NCBI RefSeq assembly: GCF_905147365.1
Contig: NC_056428.1
Span: forward strand, 16,894,001 to 16,958,000
Direction of reading: 5' to 3'
Source of the DNA: Aricia agestis
Lineage: Eukaryota > Arthropoda > Insecta > Lepidoptera > Lycaenidae
Length of the DNA: 64,000 nt
Shown here piece by piece: positions 1-12,000 of this stretch. The translations under genes and the position numbers were made by a program. The notes beneath the pieces are model-generated. The model was not told the origin of the DNA, did not search any database, and saw only the letters and a list, made by a program, of their open reading frames with translations. Position 1 is the stretch's first letter. Each line of letters opens with the position of its first letter.

Positions 1-966
1 TTAATTTATCGTTTAATAGCTCTTCGGTTATGGTTCACCACAGTGAAATTGTAAAACAGTAGCGAGAACGAGGTTTTAATTAAGTGTTATTAAATTATTA
101 ATTATATTTGTCTAGCTACAGCAACTCTTAGATACCTAATTAGTTTCTCGAAATTTTGCCAGTTGAAACACTTTCCTTATACGTTATTCAAGTTTTAAAA
201 AACTTTAGTATAATATTCTGTCCACGTCTAAATAGGTCCTAGACCATGGGTTACCAATTAGTTTCGCTTGGGGTCCATTTTAAAAAAAGAAATGACCTTC
301 GCGGTCCACACATTTTATAATAAAAAAAAAACAAAGGTATTTAGAAATTCCAAAGGTATTTATTTACATATCAATGAAAAAAGTGCCAATTTTGTTGCTT
401 GTTTGGTGCAAGCTATTGACATTAAATCCTGGAGAAGTTCATCAGCAAGTCAAGTGCTCGGTCCGCACACAACGGGTCGGCGTTTTCACTCAGACGCGTC
501 AGAAAACGCTTATTCAAGGATTTATTTGAATAATTTTCATCACAAAATAATATTATCTACCTCGCAGAGAAAGTATCCACGCTGATTGTATAGATGTAAT
601 AGTGTGCCTGTCTGTGTCTCGCTCATATAAAGATACTTTGAGTCTCGGAAAACGAGGTAAAATAGTAGTTTGAGGTTGTTAATGTGCGGTTTCGTGCGAT
701 AAATTTCGGCGCAACAATGTTGCCGGCAACGACGACTTTTATCTACTTGTATCCTTATGAATCAATATAACGTTTTCAAACACGGCTAGCCGCTAGTTGC
801 GCCACTGATGGATGTTGCCAAACGATGGGAAATGCCGCCCGACGCGAACTCGCGGACTATGTGTATAACTTAGTAATTGGCCACTTATGATTAAAAGTTT
901 TAAAGTTATGGACAAAAGTTATTAAGATGCTGGTCTCTCGGTGATTAGCAGATTAGGTACTCTTTA

Positions 967-1103
967 CTGCCGCACTCAGAGCGGAACATTAATTACTTAA
1001 ATGCAATTAATTCAAAATTTTGACATAAGCCCCATACATTATCTGTCAAACTCTTCATGAAATCGAAGGTTAATCATAATTAAATGTCTCTGAGTACGGC
1101 GGT
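967..1103 (+). repeat. MITE family C (CTGCCGCACTCAGAG ends)
   Basis: About 137 bp beginning with a 'ctgccgcactcagag' end and finishing 'tctctgagtacggcggt', so the ends are imperfect inverted repeats. The same unit recurs at 7716-7815, 27993-28118 and three times in 33082-33556. Multiple dispersed copies in both orientations indicate a mobile, non-coding element. Confidence 0.75.
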
Positions 1104-1442
1104 ATGTAAAAGTCGTAGGTAACAGAGGTTATCCGTTATTGTAGTGTTTTATACTACTCCGCCTATATTCTATTCAATTCAGATTACAATAAAATTTAGT
1201 TTATTTGTTTGCTATTTATTTAGTAGCTTCTGAAATGACTGGACTGATTTCGATATAATTTAACACAGGCATAAATTTAAACACCTTGAACATGAGGACA
1301 TATTGGAACATAGAGAACTTTTTATTGCAGTAAAATATACCTATGGTTTCTGCAATAATTTTCTTTACTTACCAATCGTCGGCTGACATATTTTATTATA
1401 TAGGTAGTAAATATATGTATTTTGCGTAATAAATGTTATAAA

Positions 1443-1601
1443 TCTAATATATAAAATTCTCGTGTCACAGTTTTCGTTGCCATCTCCTCCGAAACGGCTT
1501 GACCGATTTTGATGAAATTTTGTGAGTAGGTCTGAGAATCTGCCAATTTTTCATACCAAAAATTATTTATATGGCAAAACAACGTTTGCCGGGACAGCTA
1601 G
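1443..1601 (+). mobile_element. Small non-autonomous Helitron (TC...CTAG)
   Basis: The 159-bp unit starts with TC ('tctaatatataaaattctc'), ends in CTAG, and is flanked by A on the left and T on the right. This is the insertion signature of Helitrons (5' TC, 3' CTRR, insertion between A and T). A body phrase near 'ccgaaacggcttgaccgatttt' type sequence is shared, inverted, with 16462-16748. It has no coding capacity. Confidence 0.7.
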
Positions 1602-2783
1602 TTTATAATAAAATCATAACGACAAATGACAATGTTACACATTTAATACATATTTAAAATCGTTTTCACATACAAGCTGTTTTTATTATGTTCAAATGCT
1701 TTAGCAGATTCCGAGCTCGTAGTTGTTAATAAAAAATGTGGTTTTAGTCAATGCAAGCTATTTAATAATATATTTTATACTAAGTTTTGCCTGCGGCTCT
1801 ACTGTGTAAATAGAGTATACCACGTTGACGTACTGTAAACTGTTATAGTTTGGTACTACTAATATATAATTATTCTGTGTGTGTAGTACGAGTACGTCTT
1901 TCTTTTCCGCAGTCTATTTTTTGTGCTTAATTTTAACAAAATTGATTATTTATTTAGGAAATTTTAATAGGATTAAATAAGATTTATAAGTTTCAGTAAA
2001 AGAAAGAAAAAAGTATGTCACTCAAGCGACTTGTCTAACGTTAAAGACGTGAATAAAATATTGCAGAAATATAATATAAAGGCTTGTATATTTAATTACA
2101 ATCTTTTTACCCATAGGCAGTACTCTAAAACAAACAATTAGTGACATTTTGTATAATATATTTATCTACTAAGAACTTTGTAAAGTTGACTTGTTCAAAA
2201 AGTTCACTTGCCTATTAAATGTTTTAAGTACTATTAAAAGAAACGGGAAATAATGTAAGAAGGTCAGATAATATTGTCCAAAGAAATAAATAACATTAAG
2301 AGCGGATGCCATATTGTCCGGGAAAAGGATTAAAAGTAGCCTATTAGCTTGTACTTCCGCGTCAGCTGGTATCCTGCTTTTAGTAGAAAAAATAAGCTGC
2401 AAGGACAGGATTTTTAATGTTATATAGCTTAGTACATGTGCTCGCTACTTTTTTGCGCCTCAATTCGTCCAACTCGTCGAAATCGTACATTTTTCCGGGA
2501 TAAAATCTGTACCATGTCCATTTTCGTGTGTTTTGTTCGTGTTGCAGTATAACAATTTAAGCTGTCTAAGATTGCACTTCGTACTGCTTATATATACGTC
2601 GATCCCCTAAAAATATCTTGGCTGAAAGTTGTAAAAGCTTGTAATTTTTTAAATTAGGTACAAACACAATATAATAATTTACTATCCTGTCCATAATAAG
2701 GCAAAATGATAGAAAAATATTTCAACCATATACTGCTAAGAGCCTCAATTTCTACTTTATCCATATAATTTATTAATTATTAT

Positions 2784-2790
2784 TATAAAG
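2784..2790 (+). promoter_or_regulatory. Possible TATA box of the lectin gene
   Basis: TATAAAG lies 106 bp upstream of the lectin ATG at 2896. Transcription would begin around 2815, giving an 80-nt leader. An alternative is an upstream non-coding exon spliced at the 'tttattag' acceptor ending near 2852. AT-rich background makes a chance TATA match easy. Confidence 0.3.
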
Positions 2791-2895
2791 TTACAGCCTA
2801 ACCCTAAAAAGCAACCACATCTAAACACAACTCTACTCCCATCTTTATTAGGTGTCACAGTGTAGCTGTAGTGAATATTATAAGTGTAGTGCAAT

Positions 2896-3004
2896 ATGGT
2901 TCGTCAGTACCTCGCTGTCGTGTTGCTGGTGATGGGCTGTATCGTCGACACCAAGACAGTCAACTACCAGTCGCCCATTAGCAACAATATCTCTCCTAAA
3001 TCAG
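2896..3004 (+). CDS. Lectin exon 1: signal peptide
   Basis: Starts at the ATG in 'gcaatATGGTTCG' and encodes MVRQYLAVVLLVMGCIVDTK and 16 further residues. It ends in phase 1 (…TCA G|gtaatt). The hydrophobic core LAVVLLVMGC identifies a signal peptide. Joining it directly to the exon at 12691 would create a stop after four codons, which is why an intermediate exon was sought. Confidence 0.88.
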
Positions 3005-6000
3005 GTAATTAAGGAAACTGTGACAGTGACCAGTTTCATTGAAACCAGCTGCACAGGAGTGATTCTAAAGGGGTGTAACAAAACTAAGTCCCCTATAACG
3101 AATGTGCGCTGTGGAACTATTCTATTATATATCGCTAAAAGAGTAAATTATTTTTACTTTTGTATGGGAAAATACATGACGCTAGGGCCACCCATACTAC
3201 CCATACAAATCACAAAAAATTGCTCATTTCAGCGCTACTATTTTTACAGTTAACTCTATATTAGAAGAGACACAATATGTACACACGTTAAAGTATTATC
3301 GCTCAGTTTTGTTACACACTGTATAGTGCCCATGTGCAAGTACAATGTTTTGCACCAGATCACTTCCTTCCTTCCTTCTCACAACTCACTTGGAAGGATG
3401 ACCGACTACTTTAATGTTATGGAAGACTATATTATAGTGTTACAAAAATTTGGTATGCCATTTCCATAATAATCTTAAAAAATGAAAGGTATAAGGCCTG
3501 TAATTATTGACCTAATAATTATTACCAAGAGATACTACCTATATTTTGTAAAAAAATATTGATTTTATCATATTTTTTCATATAAATAACAAAACCGATA
3601 TAAATGGATAGCATTGGCCAACAATATAAATCATCATATTATGAGAACAGCTAACGGTCTTTATAATACGAAAAAGAAGGTAAAGAATTATTATTTAAAT
3701 AAACTGTTAGAAAAACAAGCAGCCTCATAGTATTACTTTTAGTAGTACATTAGGATTAGTTTACATTAGTTTTATTTAGTTGACTAGTTGAGTATCTAAT
3801 AAGATATTATAAGTCAACGTATCTTAAGTTTTTATGTCATTTTAATATAACTTTTCTCGAAAGTCTAATGATTAGGTAATCAATACAATATCTCTACCCG
3901 GATCTGAAATTTAAATATGTCACAACCGGATTTTTTATAAATAGTAGTTATTTGGGGAGTGCCTTTCTGAATTCTGATGTCATTCGTTGAAAATGCATTT
4001 AATTAACATAAAAAAATAAGTAACATAATATTATGACGATAATACGTCGCGTTGTTCATTTTTACCGATGATACAGCATCAAAATTTGTGCATAATTTGT
4101 TTTATTGCATCTATATATTAATACGTGAGCCAAAAACTTTGTATCCCTTTTGACGAAAAATGGGAAAACGTAGGTAAATTAAATTTTACACAGTTATAGT
4201 TTATATGGTGAAGGAGTGCATGGAGCTAATAGTATTTTGAAATTATGCTTTTATCATACATTTTTTTAACAAATAAAACATTACACACACTACAACACAC
4301 ACACTAGGAAAAATGACAGATTTTTGAGTGACAAGCCTATACATACGAATTATACTCTTTTATTTTTGGTTGAAGTCTGTGGACAACAAAGTGACAAATT
4401 GAAAATGGATTAAAGTTTTTTTTTCATTGAATTTTAGATACTATTAGACAATGCTTACACGGCCAGTCTGAGATCAGCTGCTGAGTACCAGAGACATGAG
4501 TTGAAAAAATATGATAAAATCAATATTTTTTTACAAAATATAGGTAGTAGTCTTAGTAGTAATATAGGTAGTCGAATTTCGACCATTGGGCGATCTCTAG
4601 TTTATATAAATAGATTTTAAATAATCATAAATTATTATTGTTGCAATCATGTCAAAATACCTAGGTTGTAAAAATGTTCAAAATAAAGACGTGCCACATT
4701 CCAGTAGCATTCTGGATTTCATGTTTAAGGATTTAGCAACTTCTACGTACAATAATTATTAATTCAATGACTTCACACAACTATTAAGTATCGTAAAAAA
4801 ACACTAATTTAATTTGGTGTCAAAGTAATTTTTGGGGTCAAGCAAAGAAGGACGTAAGAAGCGGTTTCTTCTAGAGACTAGACAACCAACAGAGCTGATA
4901 TTCTGATATCTCTATCTGTCTGGAAGACACCGCATGAAGCGGTAAGCCATTCGCGCCAATGTGAAAATGAAGTATTTATTAGTTTTTATTACATAATATA
5001 TTATTCATTACCTGTCTTGTTACCCTTACGTCTACCTTGCATGCATTATACTGTATGGTTTTATAGTACTTTTCGTACTACATGGTTTTTTTTAGAAATG
5101 AGTCAATTTTTTTGAAGATATATACCATCTTGAAAAAACTCAAAATAGGTATTAAAATCAAATCTATGTTCTCCATATCTAATTTCGTTAAAATCGTTTA
5201 AGTGGTTTAAGTTAACAGAAAGGCAGTCTTACTGAAATTATGAAATGGACAGAAAAAAACAGACAGACGCATCCGCACGATATTAATATGGATGATCAGA
5301 ATGAAAGAAAATATTAAATATACTAACATTCACAGCCAAACCCTAGGACCCTGAGTGATTTTTGACCAGCTTCCAAAAAAGAGGTTTTTTGGAAGCTGAT
5401 CAAAAATCATTTTCTAAATCAAGCTCCAACGTCATCCCCCAGCTCCAGCTACTCAAACAGTACCTTCTTTTCCAGAATGCTCGAGCTGCAGTACAGAAGA
5501 CGAACTGGGTGTAACAAGATGGACGATGCCCCTCCTCAAGTCTGGAGAAAAGAGATATTATTTAGGAATCTTTTTTAAGGTAATTTACTACTTTACATTT
5601 ACAGATAAACTCCTGGGAGTATTGGTTTCGGAAAATTGAGAAACGTAAAAAAGACATGGCTAAAGCGCCATGGCGCATTATGCAGAATTATCACTAGTCA
5701 TATTACTATCCAGTATTTTAGATTTCTCACGCACTATTGAAATATATTATTATCGAATGTAGATAATATTAAATTATTGTTTGAGTACCCGGGTTTTTAT
5801 ATCATCTTGCTTGCACTATATATTCGGAGAATCTTCGGATTATTTAACTATCATAATTCTAATATCAAAGTATAGCCACTTTGCGAATTATACTATTATA
5901 TTTTATTTACACCTTAATAAAATGAAACTTTAAGACGTCACGTTAGAAAATACATAAACATCATCACATATATAGATCATATTATAATAACTCTTTATTT

Positions 6001-9000
6001 AGTCGTAGCCGGGTAAAATAGTAAATTTAAAATTACAGTACTTAATATAATATATGGTAGCATAGTGTTAAAAAATGCAACAGCAAAGGTAGCACTTACA
6101 CAAACAAGAGAATGAATTAGAAATATTATGATTTGGAACATTGTTGCTTATTCTATTTATTTCTTTTGTGTTATGGTCAGTTACTAGGCGTAAGGCGTAA
6201 GCAATATCCTGTAGGAAACGTAAATTTTTCAGCTCATTATAATACTATACTTATTATAATGAGCTGAAAAATTTACGTCTACCAGGATCTGATAGCAAAA
6301 AAGGGAAAAAAGAAATTGACGCTACCAATACTGGGGAAATTGGAGCAAAACGTTTGATACTTTTTTTCTTTATAGCGGCTGATTATGTGTGTGATACATG
6401 CAAATGTAAAAAAATATCCAATGATCAAGGATAATTTTTGAAAATCTCCCATATTTGCCATGAGATCCTGGTAAACTTATAGCTATACATTTTATTATGA
6501 TTACATAGTCCGATTTAATAAATTTTTTAGCAAATTGCCAATAATTGAAAAAATATATACTAATAAAGCATTATATAATTATAAAGTGAGGATTTTTGCC
6601 GTGCTTTCTCTTACTACTTTTAAATTTTTGTTCATAATTTAGCTAAATCATAGGAGGCCCGAACTTATAATCTTATAGATTTTGAATCTCTAATAATTAT
6701 AGAATATTGCTATGGTTGAGTCTTTGGTTGAGTCAGACTAGAAACTTTTTTGAAATGTTCTAACTTCTAATCCGGCATGCATGAGCTCATCTGCAAATAT
6801 TATGACATTGAAATATGAAAGTAGGTGTATCCGTCTCTGGATAATGATGATGACGAATCGCGTGAGATGCGGTGGCAAAAACTATAATTACATTACGCAA
6901 AACAACTTGTTTTCTTTCTCAACACGTGGTTGGCTAAATATAAGTTGGCGCGAAACGAAATTACTATAATTACGTCTCCTCCTTCTTCTTCGTTTTGTGT
7001 TCTCCGCAGTATTTTGCCAATGTGTTTCAGAAGTCAAAACTCCAATAGAAGCTGTATTTTTAGGGTTCCGTAGCCAAATGGCAAAAAATGGAACCCTTAT
7101 TATTTATTTTAAGCCATCTTGCAACAATATATCATGTAGCTTGTCTTTCGACATAGGCCTCCTCTAGCAACTTCGGTCCTGCTATTTCCTTTATGTCAGA
7201 TAATGGGTGTCTGCCCTTCTGTCATTGTCAGTTTGACGGACAAAGAAACTGCACTAATGTTGCATTAAAATATTGGAATTGGAGTATTTCTTCATTGCCA
7301 CATTTATAACGTTTTTATGGCGTCATTGTCACTGGTACAATAATTTTTCAATCAAGAGAAATTGGAATCAGCTATAATTATTATGTGGCCAAATTAAAAA
7401 GGGGCGATCGAATCTCGATCAGATTGGATCATAATACGTCTATTACACAAGATTGCATCTCGATGTTCCTTGCCTTTTGTCAGCTTTCTCTCCACAAAAA
7501 ACTTGCGCCGACTGTGACTGTTTGTACAGTCAGAATGTTTATCTGTATGTCCAACTTTTGTACAGTCAGATTATTTGTCTGTTTGTGTGTCCAAATGAAT
7601 ACTCACAGGATGTTACAAGGATATTTAATTATGTTAAAGTGTCATTTAGAAAATAGCGACGTCGAAAATAAAAGAGTTATTTTTTTTTAATTAGGAACAT
7701 GGGCTGTAAGATTAACAGCCGTACTCAAAGAGATTTAAGAAAGTATCTTCAATTTCATAAAGATTTTGACATTAAAGTAAACTGTAATACTTAATTAAAT
7801 TCTCATATTGCGGCCGTTTAACTAAGTATTCGCGAACGAAATCTCTGTTCTACGAAAATAGACTTCGTTGTCTGTCCGTCTGTCTGTCTGTCTGTATGTT
7901 TGTCTCCAGGCTGTATCTCAAGAACCGCTATAGATAGAATTCTAAAATTTTCATAGATTGTGTATATATCTATCTGTTGCCGCTATAATAACAAATACTA
8001 AAAAAACAAAAATAAATATTTGAGGGGGGCCTCCCATACAACAAACGTGAATTTATTTTGCCCTTTTCTGCTTGATATAAAAAATTCCAATAGATATAGC
8101 TTGAAATGTACTTGAAATTTTACAAAATACTCAATTATATTATGTGTACATACTTTAATAATTAATAATAACATTAAAACAAAAATTAACTTCAAGGGGA
8201 GTTCCCATACAAAAAACAAAAATTTTGCCTATTTTTGCGCTTTATCGGTACAAAACCCTTCGTGCGCGAGTTTGTCTCGTACTTTTTTTAAACAAATGTT
8301 GCTATTTTATATTGCAACAACTTTACATCTCTACATTTGTATGAATACAATATTAACATTAATACTAGGTAATACACTATTACTTATAACTAAAAACTTA
8401 AATATTATAGCTTATACAGTGTGTAACAAAAATAAGTGATAATACTTTAGGGTGTGTACGTGTTCCTTGTAGAGAGTTCACTGTGAAAGTAGCAGCGCTG
8501 CAAGACGAAATTTATTTTTCACTTTTGTATGGGGAAGGGCCCGAGCGTCACGAGGTTCCCTATAGAAAAGTGAAAAAAAAATTTGGTCTTTCAGCGCTGC
8601 TACTTTCACAGTGAACTCTCTACAAGGAACACGTACACACCCTAAAGTATTATCACTTATTTTTGTTACACCCTGTATAGACTAATAATTAACAACTATA
8701 TTTAACAATATTTGAACTCATACATTCATCCTGACACGCAAGACATACTCTACATAGTCATAATATTGCTGCTTTTACTTTTACTGTAATTAATATTATA
8801 ATACAAGTTGTACACTTACTATGTAACACATTACTTTAAATATTTTATTAAGATAATAAAAATCGACTCGTATTTGGCCGATCTTTACTATTTGAGCTAG
8901 GCTTACCTGACAGACATAATACTTATAGCATATAGAAGACGGGCCTCACCACTGCCTGATATAAGTCATAACTCATAAGTGTCGGGCTATCCGCAACTCA

Positions 9001-12000
9001 TCTGACAGATAGAGTATGAACTATGAAGTATCTCTCAGATAAGTTGTAACTAGATAGCCTATTCGGAACTATCAGGAAGTTGAAACAGGCCCTAAGGTAG
9101 GTTATAAGTATTTTTGCTAAACAATTTTCAACAAATTTCTCTGCAGACCATACTTAAGTCAAACTTAATACTCGATTGAAATTACTATATCATTATCACT
9201 TTCTACGGATTGGACCGGTACACAACAATGGGACTTTGTAACGCACTAACGAGGCACGAGCGTAGGGGCCGATTTGTCAAGTATTTTTGGTATGGTAGAT
9301 GGGATTCAGTTTACTACACGCTTTAAAATATATATAAATAAAAATAAAAAGTGCACATCGCCGCTAAAAAGATTTGCTCTCCAAAAGTTTAACGCTACCA
9401 GGCTAATGTTTGTTTTTTTTTAAAACGTGACTCTTAAATTTTTAGCACTACAGCTACCCTCGATGGGTTTTTTGTCACATTAAAGATAACAACAGAGAAT
9501 TTTATAACACGTTCCATTAAATGAGGTAGCCTAAATATATGAGCATATGCGACATCGTAAAGTGATATCGGACGAATTTTCAAGTGGCACGCTTCCACGA
9601 AATTAGGTGAATCCCGTGGACCGGAAGTAATATGGCCGCCGCACGAAATGTACCGGAAGTTGCAGGCTGACCAGAGTTTAGTCTATGGATATCCCTGCAT
9701 TTTGAATTTAGAACGATAGTGGTTGACAACTTAGCATTTTGGAATGTTATTTAGCGGAGTTAAATTACTTTATGCTTGATCAAAATATACACTATACAAC
9801 TTAGTTTATGCTTAAATTGTACTTCACTATGTATCATAGAAAAAAAAAATTCTTGAATCAAAGCAAAACTAGTATCCGAGAGTAGTCGCCTTTATCTTAT
9901 ACTCGTACCTACATAATATTACACTTTTAGACACTTTTAGAGCAAATAAATGAACTGAATTGAGTTGAATTCTATTCTTCTATTAATTATACAATTATAC
10001 ATATTCTGCAATCTACTAAAAGAGGAAAACTTGTGAAACACGATACAAGCAATATTATAGAATATAGGTTTATATCATGAATATGCAAAACACTCATCAA
10101 TTGTGCAGCATTTGATCAATACAAGCTGCATATGACCCTTCAATTTATGGCAGAATCTACAATTTAAGAAAAATGTGGATTTTATACTTTGTCGTATTTT
10201 CATTTTATATTTAAACCAAATTGCATTCGGAAACTACAGTTACTAAGTTAGAAATGTGGGATTTGATAAAATGCATTGTTAGCGCCATGCTTAGCGATGC
10301 GAAATGTCAAATTCCATCCTATATTCCTGGAATCCTGATTTCTAGCTTTGCTGTCGAAGTGTCTATGTTATCGAATGATACTTGACTAAAGACCCTTAAC
10401 GCGGGTTTAAAAATTCAATTTTATATAGATTTGAAATCAATTACTAAGGTTACAATTAATACAATATGACTAGAAAACAAATCCTTTTAAACCAAGGAAT
10501 ACAAAATACGTATACCTCATTTTTCCTATTCTGTCATAAAGCACAGTAGGCAGTTATTGGAATTTGTATTTTCTAGTCCTTTGTCGTCCTGTATCTAGGT
10601 CGAATAAGAGCACTAGAAAAGAACTGCGCTGGAAACACATCAGTTTTAGCGAATGCGGAAATAGAATGGATTTCTTTTGCTTAGTAGCTAGCTCAGTCTG
10701 TAGTAGCCTAAGGTGCGATTTTGAAGGAACCTCCTTGTTTTTCTTTTCATAAAATAAGGAGGGCTTCTTTAGCTCTGGCGTCCTAAGTAAATAATACTGT
10801 TATATTATATTATAGTCTTAGCGTATGGGTAGGTACTAGGTAGTTTTTGTTTAATTCTATGTTAAAAAATAGAAACCAAATATGTCAGATACATATTATG
10901 ACATGCCGGTAAATAGAAAACTTAAGTAAATAAGTTTTAAAAACATATTAAGCGTATAAGGAAGTAGTTACTTACGCCTATTACCGGTCTGTTTGATATT
11001 TAGAATAAGATCTTTATCTTAAAAATATACCTATTAAAATATATGAAATGTATTTTATAACTAAACTAAATAAAAGTACGATAGTAAATTAATTACCTCC
11101 GTAATACTACATAGTATGAATGTAATAAGTCTGGTCAGAACTCTGTAATCCTAGCCACTAGCCAGTAATATCTGCATAACTTGATGAAACTTAGGACTAG
11201 TTGCAATAGCATACCATTAATGTTAACACGCCAATATGATGTTTACTACACATACATTAGGCGTTAATATAGCTTGCCGTTATATAGGATTTCCGTCTAT
11301 ACGTAGCTGGAAAGATTCTGATGAAATGACTTTCGCTACCGAAACACAGATTAGTTTTGTATATCAGAGAAGTTCATAGGCAGATGGCGGACGTATTTTG
11401 GTCGGGTTACGTCAAAAACAGCCGGCAGATCGCGACTAAGGGTCAATTCAGACCGCAACGTGACGCGCGACGCGTAGATGCATTTCTAAATTTGTACTGA
11501 ATTGATAAATTGTAATTGATAGAAATGCATCTACGCCTCTCGTTGCGGTTTGAATTAACCCTAACATTGAATTAACAAAATCCGACCAAATGACGTAGAT
11601 CCGCCATGTGTCTGTGAATCAATTTCTTCTATGGCACGTCATTTAAAAATGTGAGTCGAAATGAGTTTAATAAGTTGAGTAACTAATCAAAAACTCGTTA
11701 ATCAAGTGTTGGGAAGCCCATAACACCTGACCTAAAGAAAACTTAGTACTGCATCGTTACTCTACACTACTCTACAGTCTACAGTCATAGCGAGAAATTG
11801 CTTGGAAAATTATAGGCTTTCAACTGGTTAGTAAGAAAACTCAAATGGTCACAAATTATTATTACTAGTTAGTAGGTTCGGCTTGTAAGAGCTATTATAA
11901 ATTGTAGTATGGTTTGTTTTTAAATAAAGTCTAGTATAAGTGGTGAAGATTTTGGGAATTGCATCAAAATCCTCATTAAACATAGTACTAATCTTTAATT

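Larger units (their letters stand above)
1..2815. other. Intergenic, repeat-bearing, no supported gene
   Basis: AT-rich sequence upstream of the lectin gene. The open frames here are short, lack recognisable domains and have no splice-compatible partners. Recognisable content is a MITE at 967-1103, a small Helitron at 1443-1601 and a degraded Lep-repeat fragment around 2455-2540 (phrase 'tttttccgggataaaa', seen again at 19.8 kb). Nothing else is identified. Confidence 0.6.

Noticed and set aside
268..585. 105-codon frame near the left edge
   Set aside because: No recognised domain, Lys/Ser-rich AT composition, no splice context. Kept out for lack of support.
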